64,000 nt of DNA from Corinectria fuckeliana (lineage: Eukaryota; Ascomycota; Sordariomycetes; Hypocreales; Nectriaceae). The notes below the pieces were generated by a model, which saw only the letters and a list, made by a program, of their open reading frames with translations, was not told where the DNA came from and ran no database searches. The translations under genes and the position numbers were made by a program. Where the stretch lies: NCBI GenBank assembly GCA_019137255.1, contig WPDH01000245.1, forward strand, positions 1 through 64,000. The letters run 5' to 3'. Positions 30,061 to 42,808 of this stretch are shown piece by piece (the stretch's first letter is position 1; the number at the start of each line of letters is the position of its first letter).

Positions 30061-33000
30061 TACAATACCTCGGGAGAAGTACCGTAGGTTAAGTAGCACT
30101 GGACGGCATAAGGGCGCTGTTGCTGCACGATGGGTTCGCGGGGTGGCAAGTGCGACCAATCGCGACTACACTGCACGTGCCAAGGGCGGCCAGCGGGAGA
30201 TCAACTAAGCATGGGCCGGGACTAGCAAAGGCGCGACCGGTGAGGAGGACTGAGGAATCGCTGTGCGTGCGTGGGCTGTGCGTGACAGCTGTTCGCTTGT
30301 TGACGACAAACCTCATCCAACCAACCTCTCCCCTCTCCGACGACACCAATCCTCCAAGCCTCCACTCCTCCACTCGCATCTCGGACCCAGAGAGGAAGCG
30401 GCCATGGCAGTTCGCAGCAGTCAGAAAGCCAGAGCCAGGAACAGGAGCCAGAGCCTCGAGTGCCAACGCCGGCTCCCCAGGGTGGATCCGACCTTCGCCA
30501 TGCCCTACCACGAGGGCTGTGGTCTGGGAGTCCGCAGTTGAGGCTGCCAATGAGAAGCCCACCCACGGCCACTCCATCTGCGACGGAGAGCCTCCCGATT
30601 GCTCGTGTTGGTGGCGATGGTGAGATGCAAGGCAATGGGATGGGACGGAGGGATGGGACGGGATGAATCGTCGACCCCAGAACTCCAACGCCAAGTGCGT
30701 GCACGACAAGGGCCAATACCCCAGCTAGTTTCTCATCTCGCCCTGAGACGATCCCAGGATTCTCCGCTGTACCCGCTTGCAGACACCCACCCTGATGTAT
30801 GATTGACGAAGCACAGCGGGAGTACGGTACACCAGCCTGCCAGCACCTGCCAGCCTCTGCCGCGCACCGCCAACTCCATCCAGCATCCGGAATTGTACCA
30901 CATCCTCCTGAGGCTCACATGCACCATCTTTTGCTTGCTTGCTTGTTTTCCTCAGAGCCCACCCGCGCCGCCCGTCGCTGCGGTGGCTACGACTGCTGCT
31001 GCCACTACCCATTTTCCCGGTGCACCGCCTTGAGCTCCTTCGCGCCCCCCCCCCCTCCCCCAGCACCCACCCGCACGGGGATTGACCGCCGTCAGCGGGG
31101 GGTTTGACACTTGGGCTTTGGTCACTTGTCACATTGTACAGAGATCTCCCTAGAATCGAACCAAACGATCGTTGGACCCCCCCGGCCTAGCTATCGGTCG
31201 CAAATGTTCAGTTCTGGATACCAACAACGGCTTACAGTCGCACCGCTTGCACCACTAGCCACCACATCAACCCAACTTACTACCACCAGGCCTGGATGAT
31301 GGGCTCCCAGTAACGGCCCGATCCGATCAAGGTTGAACATCTCTTTTCATTCGTCCCGGCCTCGTTTGCTCCGGTCGCTGTCCTGGTCTATGAGGACGCC
31401 TCGCTTTGAACGACGCATGTCGCGTTCCCGGTTCTAATCCGCATATATGCCCGCCCGGGGCCTGAAACGGACGAGGAGGCTTCCCATTGGCCTTGCCTGG
31501 GGGGTTTACAGACGCAGCTCGTACCAAGGCCCTTCGAGACTAGTCAACGGGAACCGACACCGACACTGGCTGGCTGTGTCAGCTTCCATTTGGAGAAACA
31601 CGAGCACCTGCAGCCAGCGAGCTTCTCGCGCTCAACTCGAGACCTTCTTCCCCTTCCAGTCTACACTCCGCGTAGGCGTCGAAGAGGGGCCATTGGCGCC
31701 CCCTCACTTCTCTTCGGGTAAATACCGATATTATTGGTCAATCGTCAAGCTGCACAAATTACCAACGACTTCCCATATCTGATATGATGCAATGGGTATT
31801 TGGGGTAAGCTCCGCGCAATCATTCGACCCCGCCGTCGCCGGACGACCCAATCCCTGGGCCATCGATCTGCTTCTACCGTTGACTGCCTGCTTTTGAAAC
31901 GGTGCGGCTTCTATCGCCGTTGGATGCATCCGCCATCTGTGAACATGAACTTTCTTCAACCTCACGTGTGGTTGTGTAATGTTAACAGGCTCCGTCCAGA
32001 GCCCGAAACATGGTCGGGATATCTGACAAGGGTAGTCGATCATTCTTGGTCCATGTTAGAGAGCACGCCATGGGGTTAGCTCAGCCACCCGACTGTGGAA
32101 GCGCGTGGGGGAAGATAGCTTCACAAGGCGGAGGCTAGAACCGCCGAAAGTGACCTGCCAATGCTTGTTTGCGCCTCTCGTTGGTTGAGATGTGTTCCCC
32201 AGGCGATCGTGGGTCTACCTGGTGGAGAGCACCCCTGCGACTGCTTTGAACACCCCCGAACTCAATATCGATCGGCCTTTCGATCGCTCCAACATACTCG
32301 ATCAAGGGCTATGATCAGAAAGGGGTTCGGCTAACGATTCCTAGCATCAGCTCGTAGCCACGAATATCACAGCCCAGGCTGCTATCCAGGCACGCCGGTA
32401 CCAGTGGCAAGCAACGTGCTTGCTACCGCCCAACTCCTCACGCCTAGCCTGCAGTCACCCGTCTCCGGCGTCCTCCTCTCGTCAAAGCAGGTCCTTTCCA
32501 ATCAAAGGCAGTGTTTGTGGCGTATTGTAAAGGGCCTTGACGGCCGGGTACTTGCATGTCGATGCACTCGAGCCGCTATCGGGGGCAAATGGCTGGCCTT
32601 CAGGCTCAGAGCAGCGCCGTGGCCACTGCTGCAGCCAAGCACGAATACCAGCACTGCTCTGTTCGGCATAGAGGCCAATTCATTAATCAACGCAGCGAGC
32701 TAGACCTTTGAAATCCTGCACCGTCGACATGGGAACTCGGCAATTGAGTCTAAGTCTCTTAGCATAGAGATCCATCGATGCAAGGTCATCCAGTCACCGC
32801 CACAGACCGGGTCCTGATGTCGTTCCGGAATGCATCCCACGAGGATCTCCGAGGACTCTGTTTGGCTCAACTCGCGAGAGGGCCAGATTTGAAGCATGAC
32901 CCGGTCCTGTAATTGGCACGGCTTCCTGCCTTTGATTGTTCCTGGGAACTCCACCAACATCGCCAGCACACTCGGCGGCTCTCCACGTCTGCCAGTCATC

Positions 33001-35494
33001 GACCGTGGTATGACAATGCCATGCATCGCCTACAGTCCCCTCCTATTGTCCCAACTTGCTACAGAGATGTTCAAGAAAAAAATTACCTTTGATTACAAGA
33101 GACCAGGGTCTTCCAGCGCCCCATAATTCTCATGTGTCTTTCCCGTTGTCTCAGGCTCTGCGCAACGCAGTCGTCTCCCCCCGTCGTCTTCAGTCAAAGG
33201 TCCCTCTCCCCCCCGCCGGCATCCTTGAGTCTGTCAATGACCTGAGGCTATTGGCAGCGCACCTGCTAAATATTTGGCTGCTCTTTCTGTTCCTTTCTCG
33301 GTCTGTGGCACGAATTCTCTCGAGATCACCCCCCTTGAGTCTATGAGCCCTCCTCAGCTTATTCCTGTACGATCCTAGGGCAAGCCACCGCCGCTTGGAG
33401 CCGCAGTGAGGGTATATAGACAGCAAGATCCTGCACCCGCGCGGTCGTGTCTTCTCATTAGATCGCCATCGTCGACCAAGTTCTCGCAGTCGACTTTAGC
33501 GTCACCTCTTTCAACATCTAGTTACACCAGCATCGAACACCGCTGTCACCCAACCAACGGACGAAGACACCTACCCTTCCTTTTCTTCCCCGAAGAACGT
33601 AACGCCCAATAAGGACCGTATCAACTTGATAGGTTATTTCTACAGTAATTGTGGAAGACAAGGGTAAGACATCATCGCCTTTGAGTCATTCGTGGTAGCC
33701 TCGAGGGATTTGCTGCGCTTCTTTCTTTTACAAGGCGAGCATCCGGGCCTCCCTGCGTTCGCATTAGAGACATTCCCGCATCATATACCTTGACGAATAT
33801 GTCCAGGAATAGTCTCAGCACCGAACAAGATGCGGTGGATTTGCCGACATGGCTCTCTTGACACTGAAAATTTGCTGAACCAGTCGCAGGGGAACAAGAC
33901 GGCTATCTTCAGAACGCATGTCAGTCGCCCCCTCAGCCTGGCTTATCGCGAAGAAGAAGGTGCAAGTCGCACTTGAAAGAAAAGAGCCTGCGAGTCAGCA
34001 GTGCCAGCTTGCCCTTCTTTAGCCCTCATTCGAACATTCCACGGTCGTGGTTGTCGAAATGCACTATTCGTTGCCCTTGTTGCCCTCCTCTTTCGTTTCT
34101 CATTGATACCTGTGCTTTGGATTCAGCCAGGCCATTACCAACAAATAGCTGACATATTTGGGTTTACAGGATTCTGCCGACGCCGCCCCAGGACGAGTTC
34201 ACATACAACTACGTATCGAAGCCACAAAAACAACGAAGGGTGCTCAAGCTGGGCGTCTCAATACCACTCCAGGGTATATTCTCATGCACCTCCTTGCGTT
34301 TTGGCCCACCTAGTCTTTTTCTCTAGGCCCTGACATAAGCTCCAAGGAAAAGCCATAGTTTTGGGGCATTGGCTGACACACACGTCGCTGGATTAGTGTG
34401 GGAGGGCGAGTTCAGATACGAGCCACGGAAGCCATTTGACGAGGCCAAAGCCATTTATTTCCCAGAAGACACAACCTTGCGACGGCAATTTGTCGCCTGC
34501 GAAGAGCGTATGAGTTCTCAAAATTCAAGGGTGAGTTTCGATTTTCAGTTATCCATCACATTGGAAGCCTAGTATTCCTGCCGCCTCAGACCCCAGCGGT
34601 AAGACTTCACTCCCGGGAGATCGGCGTCGGCAGACAGCCCATGTTTTGGAGCCGAGTTGTTTCATGTCCAATGAGAACTGGCTCTTCAACTTGCGCGGAT
34701 CCAGGAAGGTACCTAGTACTTTTGCCTCGAAATGCCAACGGTGAAAGCCGAGGTGGTGGGAAACGGAAGGGCTCGCGGTGAAAACTGGAGGTACGTGTAT
34801 TCAGTCTTCTTGTCATTGCCCTGTCCATGTCTTTCTTTCCCTACGTCTTATCAGCACGATATTCTTCCCGCCGTTTTCATAAGCCGTCACCATGTCCCAT
34901 TGCATCTTCTGGGCGATCTACACCGGCGATGCGTTCGGCCTGCATATGGGAGGAAGGGCTGCATTTTTAGTTTCGGCCCGTCCCACGTCAAAGAAATGCG
35001 CTGCGTGGCCATTGAATGCACGCAAGAGCTTTGCAGAACTGCAAGAAATCTGTGGCGTCGTGCTTCCGGCTGTGGTGCTGTGTGCACCTAGCATGAGGGC
35101 GGAGCCCAGCCAGGGATCCCGTCCAGGTCCCCAGTATCTTGTTGCACTGGGCGGCTAGGCTAGATTGCGAGCCGGCCTGGGATGGCATGGGCCAGGCCAA
35201 GCGGCTGAGCCAGCTTCACTCAAGTATTGAAAGAAGACCCAGCAAGAAATTACACATCATATACAGTTCTTGTTGGGCCCTTTTAGTTTGACTCGCGGGC
35301 GTGCTCTCAACGATGGCGCTTTATTTCAGCTAGCTAACGCGTCAATTCATAGACTCAATGGCCATGGCCGGGACAACTAAAGACTTGCCGCCGAGAGTGG
35401 TGCGGAAGTTGGGTTGACCATGGCATGCAAAGCCCATGCGACATCAGCACCGAGTGCCGTTTGCGCGCCAGGACATGACATGGCTGACTACTAG

Positions 35495-35599
35495 CATTGA
35501 TACTGGGGCTGACATGCAGTTCGTTCAGCAGGACTTCGACCCTTCGCAGCCCCCCGAGATGGGCTACATGGAGATGGCGACGCACGCCGAAGAGATTAG
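35495..35599 (+). other. Exon-like segment of unknown assignment
   Basis: Follows a branch-plus-acceptor pair (GGCTGACTACTAG) and ends at GTGAGT (35600). One frame stays open through it with an internal ATG at 35514 (MQFVQQDFDPSQPPEMGYME). Codon choice looks coding. It could be an upstream exon of the VIB-1-like gene or a uORF; I could not join it in frame to the main exon. Confidence 0.3.
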
Positions 35600-35997
35600 G
35601 TGAGTTGATCGTCTTGATTGGTTCGTGGTTGTGCGGTGTCCAGGTATGATGTATCCAGGTGTCCAGCTTGTGCTCGCTTTGTCGGGCTATCTCACTGGCT
35701 ATGACTATGTTCTGCAATTTTGCAGGTTTGTTTCTATTTCTCTCTCGCTCCCCCCCTCTCTCTCTGGCCACTTCAGGCTGCCTTGGGTTGCCATCACTTG
35801 CTTTCTCGCTTGCTTTCTTATCACCTGGCCTCCCGGTTTCTCGCACTCGGATTGCTACTATTCCCACTCCTATTCACTCTAGTAGCTGGTAGGTTACGTC
35901 CTGTTTGTTCTTGCACCCGCGTGCTGCGTATCGCGTGCTGCGCACGATTTGCTAGTTGCTGCGGTCTTTGTGTTGCGCGAGGGAACAATACAGGACA

Positions 35998-36100
35998 AGG
36001 ACCGACCTACCTTTCCAAACACAGACCCCATGCCTATCCCCATGCTGATCCCCATGCCCATGCTCCATCCCTCCATACTACCCATGTCCATGTCCATGCT
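35998..36100. repeat. CCCATG-type short tandem repeat
   Basis: Repeated CCCATG, CCATGC and CATGTC words across about 100 bp inside the upstream region of the NDT80-domain gene. Confidence 0.5.
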
Positions 36101-37657
36101 AGTGGCGGAAGCAGGCGATTTCGAGTACTTCGTACCTTGACCATTTCATCGGCCCTGCATTGTCCTTGGTCTTCGGTCTTCGGTCACATTGTCTCTTGGT
36201 CGAGCGAGTCTTGCCTCGCCTTTTACATGCACACTCCTCCCCTCTTGTCCCGCCGCCACCAGCACGGTCTCCCGATTGATGCGATCAATGGCGGCAGCAG
36301 CAGAAGCAGCAGCCTCGTTGGGACTCTATTCATTCTGCTGTTAATAATCTCTCCCGTCGCTTTCTCTCTGCCTCTTTCTCTCTTTCGCTTTCTCTCCCTC
36401 TCTCTCTCTCATCCATTTTCAAAAACACCCCTGTCTCTCTGAATTTTCATCTTTGTTTTTCTGCCCTACTGCTGCAGCCGGTTCCCTTTCGAACCAACAA
36501 GCCAGCCCTTCCTTCCTCCCGCAGCCCAGCCTGCGGAAACGCCAAACGGCCAACAACCACCAAAAATCATTTGCCAGCCGCTAGGTTACGAGTGTAAACC
36601 CACCCGCTCTCTCAGGAATCATCACCCTCCATCACCGACACCCATCCCTCACCCATCTCTTTGCTCTCCTTCTTTCTCTCTCCGCAACATAATACATCGC
36701 GTCACATCACATCCCAATACCAAATCGCGGAACCCACAACCCCAGCCTCCTCCCCTCTTCGTCTATCCGCCCGCCCGCAACGCATAAGCAATCCTTGCCC
36801 CTCCCCCAAATTTCCTGCCCGGCCATCTACCTAGCTTCTAGCTGCTCTGGTCTGCTCGCTCACCTCACTCACCCTCACGCGCAAACTGCACCAAGCATCA
36901 GCACCCGCACCCGCAGAGCACCGAGCGCCGAGCATTGCCCAGCCCGGTCCGGCCCAAAACGCTCGCGTTGCGGCCGTCTTGCCCGATCTTCCCTCTCTTC
37001 TGAGGTGGCTTGGGCGCAGGGCGATGGGTAGCTGCTTCGACGCCCGGGGTGCCGCTTGGGATTTGTACACACATCCAAGCCCCTTCCCGCTCACTGCTCA
37101 CTGCCGCGAGCTGCTGCATCGCCGGAGCCTCTCGAAGCTCTGTCGGTCGGCCCTGTGCCACTCCAGCGGTGGCAGTAGTACCTGCAAGCTGTGACACCTG
37201 GACACCGTACCCAGGGAATGGCAATACAGCATCTCTGTGGCCGCCTCTTTTGCCCGCGTCCTCGCTACCGCCGCTCCCTGGCCTGAGGCCGTTCCGCTGA
37301 TGAGGCGCCAGATATCCCCAGGAGGCCAGCACTTCTTCTCTTACGATAGAGCCCACCCAACCCTCGTCGCTCTTAAACCTGTTCCATCCGCCCATTCTCA
37401 GCTCCACGGCGCCCTACCCTCAGGACGGAGGTGCCGTTTTCTATCCTCAACACACGCCTCAGATCTTTCCGGGGCTCGACGTCCGCTCTCGTCTGGGCTC
37501 ACAGTAGGTCCCGTCCCTTTATATTTATCCCCTTGTCGTCGGCTCTCTCCCAAGGTCACACACCCTTGCCCACATCCCCTTGCCTCCCCCTCCATCTACC
37601 TGCCCCAATATCAAACTGCTCCAACACTCAAATCAGAAACTTGCAAGCCCGGTGTAT

Positions 37658-39190
37658 ATGGGGGCTCGCATGGAACTCTTCTCTCAAAGAGTGCAACTGA
37701 CCACAGCGAGCAGCAGCACCGCCTCTACGGGAATGGCACATCCCCATCCCCATCCCCATCGCACTGCAGCTCTCCCACATCCGGGTTCACAGATCAGCAC
37801 CCGTGAGCAGTATACTCCGGCAACGCCGTCCTTCAGAAGGGCGTCGGAGCATCCCTCACGGTCCCCGTCGTTCGCTGCAAGCACACTGCGACGTAATCCC
37901 TTGTCTCCCACCCCGAGCCCCATTACAGCCTTCCCGGTCTCAGGGCCCAACATGGGATCCGGCCAGTTTCCCAACCGGGGCAACTCAAACATTCCTCCTC
38001 TGCAGTCTGTCCACATGCAAGGATCGCTCCAATATCAAGATGGCGCCGGTACACCCGTCAAGGTCGATATTTGTGGAACAATCGACAAGGGCTTCTTCCT
38101 CTCTGACAACGAGTGGACCTGTTATCGGAGGAATTACTTTTCCTGCGGGTGTTCCTTCTCTCTGACTCCCCACATGCCTGAAATGACGCTTCAGTTCACA
38201 AATACGGTGACAAACCAGACTGTTCAAATTTACGGTTTCGCCATGTGCATCTCCGCCATTGTGTCCGACAATGAGCAACACAGTATCGATCTGGTTCAGC
38301 ATACGCCCAAGAGAGACAAGGGGCCTATCATGAAGCCCGAGAAGGTTAGGCTTGGAGCCAAGCCACCCCAGCAAAGCCATCACCACCAGATGGATATGTT
38401 TCCAAACTCGGTGGTAGGCGGTCGTTACCCCGACAGCTTCAGCGCGCAGCCCGGCGGACAACCACACCCGACGGAGCACACTTTCGAGCGTATTCAGTTC
38501 AAGCAAGCGACTCAAAACAACGGCAAGAGAAGGGCTGCGCAGCAATATTACCAGCTAGTCGTTGAGCTCTGGGGTGATGTCGGAAACCAAACTTCCGGCG
38601 ATCAGTTTATCAAGCTCGGCTACCGAAAGTCTGCCAAGATGATTGTTCGCGGAAGATCGCCTGGGCATTATCAGAACGACAGGCGAGGAAGCCAAAGCAG
38701 CGGCCCCGGGGGCTCCTCGGGCACTATGAGCGGTTACGTCCCCGGCGGCAGCATGAGTGACTTCAACCCGAACCCAATGCTGGGGCCGCCGGGCTACCCA
38801 CAGGGGTTCGACGGGCGGGGAAGCATCTACAACGTCCGTCACCACGACATTCCCCCGGAGTCTATAATCCCATCGGAGAATGCGAAGGCAATCGACACGG
38901 CCAAAGAGTATCAATACTACCCGGGCTCCATATACGACGGGCAGACTGACCGGATCGATCTCTTCAATTCTCGCACCGAGTCGGAGGCTGCCGTGCCTCA
39001 CATGGCCACCGGGTTGGACGTGAGCGGCAAGGTCAAGCACGAATACGATGGGGCAACGTTGCCAAGCATTTTCCATCCACCGCCGCAGATGGGCGAGCGC
39101 CGTCCAGGGCCGTTTGACGGCAAACCAAGCACGAACGGCTACTATCCAACCATGATCCCGCCTCCGGGGGTCAACATGTCCATGACATAA
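37658..39190 (+). CDS. vib-1: NDT80/PhoG-domain transcription factor, VIB-1/XprG type
   Basis: 510 residues from the ATG at 37658 (a second ATG is at 37670). After a Ser/Pro/His-rich head that includes a His-Pro run, residues ~130-335 form the NDT80 (PhoG) DNA-binding domain: VKVDICGTIDKGFFLSDNEW, CYRRNYFSCGCSFSL, HTFERIQFKQAT, YYQLVVELWGDVG, KLGYRKSAKMIVRGRSPGHY. The last motif and the Gly/Ser-rich tail are typical of Neurospora VIB-1 and Aspergillus XprG. Those proteins control extracellular proteases, the response to nutrient limitation and (VIB-1) heterokaryon-incompatibility cell death. Nuclear. The start is less certain because upstream exons may exist. No intron in the DNA-binding part. 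Confidence 0.9.
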   Translation: MGARMELFSQRVQLTTASSSTASTGMAHPHPHPHRTAALPHPGSQISTREQYTPATPSFRRASEHPSRSPSFAASTLRRNPLSPTPSPITAFPVSGPNMGSGQFPNRGNSNIPPLQSVHMQGSLQYQDGAGTPVKVDICGTIDKGFFLSDNEWTCYRRNYFSCGCSFSLTPHMPEMTLQFTNTVTNQTVQIYGFAMCISAIVSDNEQHSIDLVQHTPKRDKGPIMKPEKVRLGAKPPQQSHHHQMDMFPNSVVGGRYPDSFSAQPGGQPHPTEHTFERIQFKQATQNNGKRRAAQQYYQLVVELWGDVGNQTSGDQFIKLGYRKSAKMIVRGRSPGHYQNDRRGSQSSGPGGSSGTMSGYVPGGSMSDFNPNPMLGPPGYPQGFDGRGSIYNVRHHDIPPESIIPSENAKAIDTAKEYQYYPGSIYDGQTDRIDLFNSRTESEAAVPHMATGLDVSGKVKHEYDGATLPSIFHPPPQMGERRPGPFDGKPSTNGYYPTMIPPPGVNMSMT

Positions 39191-42100
39191 ATGGGGATGT
39201 CCCCTAATGACTCTTCTCGGGCCAGCGAAAGTTAAAACTCAAGCAAGAAAAGATGACTGCATACGTTCGATGAGACTGCGCAAGACAGATAATAAGCTTC
39301 CGGCTGGAGAGAAAAACAAAAGAAGACACGGAAAAAGGTACGGGCATGGACACGGGGTTATGGTCTTCATTTCAAGGTTTCTTTGGTTCGAAAAGTGCCA
39401 CGATAGCGAACAACGAAAGCGCACTCTGCATTGATCCAGGGCACCGACTCATGGCGTATTGTGAGGATAGAGCTAGGACATCACAGCAAAAATAGGGGGT
39501 TCTTTTTAGGGGGCCCGCCAAAGAAGCTCGGGTTCACGGACAACTGTTATGATGTGTACGACACCGGGTCGGGAGTATGAAGGATGGAGCATGGGTCTTA
39601 TTGGTTTCTTGATTGTTGAGTCTTTCGTTCTTTGTTGTCTTCGGAGACGTGCAATCTACGTCGTCAGGAAATGTACGAAGAGGGCGAGCAGGGGGTAGTG
39701 GCTAAAATGAAGGGCGGAAAGTGTGTGAGACAGAGCGAGAGGACTCTGTAGGTTGAAGGGGAACAGGGATACCCAGGTTGCATTTCATTTCCTATTCTCG
39801 CACATTTCTTTGACTCGATTCTTCGTCTTGTCGAATGTGATTCTTTGGTGAGAACCCCACGATCTGGTTGGAAGGGCTTGGGGGCTCGGTTTCTTACTCA
39901 TCCTTGCGTCACTGATACTTTGGACAAGGAGGGGGGCCTGGTGCGGCACATGGGCGGATAGGACAGGATTGGACGGGGAGGGGGTATGGACTACGAAAAG
40001 GAGAAATGGGCGTTAGGAAGAAAGGGACATGAGGCAAACGGGTCGGCATTGGCTGGTCGATGCGAAGAGGACCTCGGATTGCTTCTTTATTCTTTAGCTT
40101 GGTATTAATGACGATGTTTCGCCTGGGTATCATGACAAGGGCCGACGTCGGCCTCGGACACGGCAGTGATTCGCCAGGAGAGCGAGGCCACGTGGCTTGG
40201 TGGCCTCAGAGCCGGCAACTCGGTTGTCGAGGGTCATGCTGGCTTGGAATAAGGACGAACCTCCCTCCAGTGGTGGCAAAATAAACCTCGCAAGAATGTC
40301 CTCTTCTAGCAACAAGTTAAGTTGGGCTATTTGCAAGTGATGACGAAACAAGGGCAAACGTGTTAGGCAAACAAACAGAGAAGAGAAGGTGGCGGACCAG
40401 CCACTCCCCGGAGCGTCAGACGGCCCCGTTGCTAATTCTCCGGTCGATGCGGAGATAGGCGTGACCGGATTCGGAGCCGCCAAGACATTGATGCTTACAC
40501 CAGGGCACGCTGGCACCAGTGTTCAATGAAGTGACCAAGGCAATCTACACGGCTTGTGGTCTGTATGCTCCAGTAGTCTAGAATGGCCTAGGCTGACGGC
40601 TCTTATTATTCACTCGCAGCCGCCTTGCGTCTTTGGCCTGTGAACAACTCCCGTCAACGAGCACGTGTCAGATATCAACAGTCAAGTCAATTATCAACGG
40701 TCAACGGCTAACTCCCACTTCTCAGTTGTCACTTCTCAACTGGCCACAACTGGACTATATAGATACATGAACCTGCAATACTTACGAATATAACCGACTT
40801 CTTCAACTGCGTAGTAACTAACTACCTACGCCCGCCTTGCGCACTGACCTGACTCGCGTGGTCTGATTAAGGTTGGCCCCATGGGTCCCGTTGCCCCGTT
40901 GCCCCACGGGAACGGTCCGAGCCCCCGTCGCCGTTCATTAATAAGTCTATTTAGCCTTTTGATGGCATTCGCTCGCTTCATCGCTTAGTTTGCTTTTGAT
41001 GGAACTGGGGGCTTCGGTCGGAAGTGCGTTGTGTGTGTGCGCGAAGTGCGAGGGAGAGAGGGATGGTGGTGGTGATGTCAGGGGATAACCTGGGAGCTGG
41101 TGAGATTTCGGCGGATTTGTTCGTTTGCATGTAATGACGAGCCATCTTGTCAAGGCTGCAAGGCACTTCCTGGGCAGGTAGTTTAGAGAAGCAAGATGTC
41201 GGCGACGTCTCTAGGTGATGCTACTGACTACAGGTACCGTCCGTGTTGTCAAAAGAACACCCATCTTGTTCGCCCAAGTACTTTTCTTGGCAATGCCACC
41301 AGAAGGCTCTTTTACTTATGCCATGGCCTCCTTGACATCAACCACCAAGTCGAATTCATCTTCTCAACTCACTCGCTTCGTGTAAGCAAGCCCAGACCCC
41401 GACGGTCACTAGTTGGGTGTGCGCCCTTAACAAAGCTCACGCACGCACTCGGCCAAGAATATCCAGAAACCTCCCACACCGAAGTCTACCCTGCACACGG
41501 ACGCCTGGACCGGACGCGATCAACCATGATGCTGCGTGACCCCAAGTCCCGATCCCCTAAAGACACCGCCGCCGCCACCACCCAACCAGCCTCACTTCAC
41601 GGGTGCATGCTCGCCAAACAGGGGGGAGCCCAGCCAAACATAGGCCTCCAGAGCCGTGCATGCCGGGACCTTTGGGGGCGTACGAGACCCTTCGGAAGTT
41701 GTTGGCCGCCAAGAGCGAGAGCTAAGAGCCAATCGCCCGCGGCATGTCCCGCAACATCCAGCTTACACTACACGATACGATACGATACGATGTCGGCATG
41801 CAAAGCACGACCGCCGCCTGCACCCTCAACGACGCGCCGTCCATCTCCCGGCGGGTTCCACGGCATGGGATGCGATGCAATGCGATGCTACGACGACGAC
41901 GACGACGACTAACCCAGCCCGCGAGCCAACGATCCGGTCGACCGGGGCGACCATTGGCGGCCGCGGGCTCGCGGACCGGGGGGTTGGGCCTTGAGGGATC
42001 CGCGTCGACGGGAGACGTGCAGAACCAACAACAATAAACAATGTTGAGAACGGAGGAGGCGAGGCGAGGGGGTGGGTTGGGTCTTTGGGCACCGGCGGCG

Positions 42101-42808
42101 GCGAGCAACCTTCGGTGAAGCATGGGACACGGGAAAAGGTGCTTGGCATCGATCGAATGAGGCAACGCCAAACGAGCGAGGCTGGCTGACCGGCAGGGGA
42201 GCGGGGACGGGGAGGACGGGGGCCACGGGAGGGAGGACAACGTCGCCAGGATGAGGCTCATGCAGGGCGCACACCGGTGACGGGATTATGCGTCCGATAC
42301 GGCGGCTGGCTGCGTCTCTGTGAGCGAGCGAGAGACAGAGCGCGAGAAGGAGAGAGGAGAGAGAGGAGGAGTGAAACAGACAGACAGAAACGTTTGGGCT
42401 TTGGGCTCTGATGTGCTGTTGGAAGGTTGGGCACGCGGGCAGCCGCCATGCCGCGCCGGGTTGCAGAAACGGCGGGTTGACGCAGGCCGCGAGGATGGTT
42501 GTTGAGGAAGAGGGCATCTTCTAGCCAGAGAGGGAGGGAGCATCGACACCTGACGGGAAGGCAAGCGGTGGGCGGGCATCTCGGACATTGGGGGATGGGG
42601 GATGGCGTCGACCTGGCCGGCGGCTTGGTCTATTCGTAGATACAGACATGAGCTCCAGTTAATACGAAGTACAGCCTGCCTGCTTATACTCTGTACTCTG
42701 CGCCCTTCCATTCCGTGGCACCTGGGGGGGGAGGAAGGGCCACATCATCCAGCTTCTGCAGTAGCTCAGCACCCCGTGCTTCGTACCCCCAGCTGCTAAG
42801 GTGCTAAT
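39191..42808. other. Intergenic, about 3.6 kb
   Basis: Begins with the likely 3' UTR of the NDT80-domain gene. No domain-bearing frame is found on either strand. Simple repeats include CGATA units near 41770-41790 and a CGA run near 41890-41908. Overlapping GC-rich frames at 41.7-42.7 kb are not supported. Confidence 0.5.

Larger units (their letters stand above)
25844..33400. other. Large gene-poor region
   Basis: About 7.5 kb without a gene I can defend. Base composition is close to neutral and not RIP-like, so it is not an obvious dead repeat. It contains one exon-like minus-strand segment (28408-28695), a palindrome-rich patch with TACTAG/TACTTA words (about 29650-30060), and otherwise only short overlapping frames on both strands without recognisable domains. 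Noncoding transcripts cannot be excluded from sequence alone. Confidence 0.5.
33401..37657. promoter_or_regulatory. Long upstream region/leader of the VIB-1-like gene
   Basis: A TATATA at 33413 is followed by a CT-rich leader-like stretch. More long pyrimidine tracts lie at 35731-35770, 36358-36420 and 36640-36740, and the last sits where a transcription start for the NDT80-domain gene would be expected. Exon-like pieces with good donors occur at about 34369-34530 and 35495-35599. Fungal regulators of this class often have long upstream regions, so I treat the whole region as probable promoter and untranslated leader, possibly spliced. Confidence 0.4.

Noticed and set aside
30089..31132. Several overlapping frames of 100-200 codons on both strands
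   Set aside because: They overlap each other, are Ser/Pro/Arg-rich, lack domains and good starts; judged chance frames in GC-rich DNA.
31430..31440. GGTTCTAATCC, resembling a tRNA B box
   Set aside because: No A box, acceptor stem or anticodon arm at the right distance; not a tRNA gene.
41722..42711. Overlapping GC-rich frames between the VIB-1-like and folate genes
   Set aside because: Low-complexity Arg/Pro/Ser/Leu content with simple repeats; no domain or splice support.
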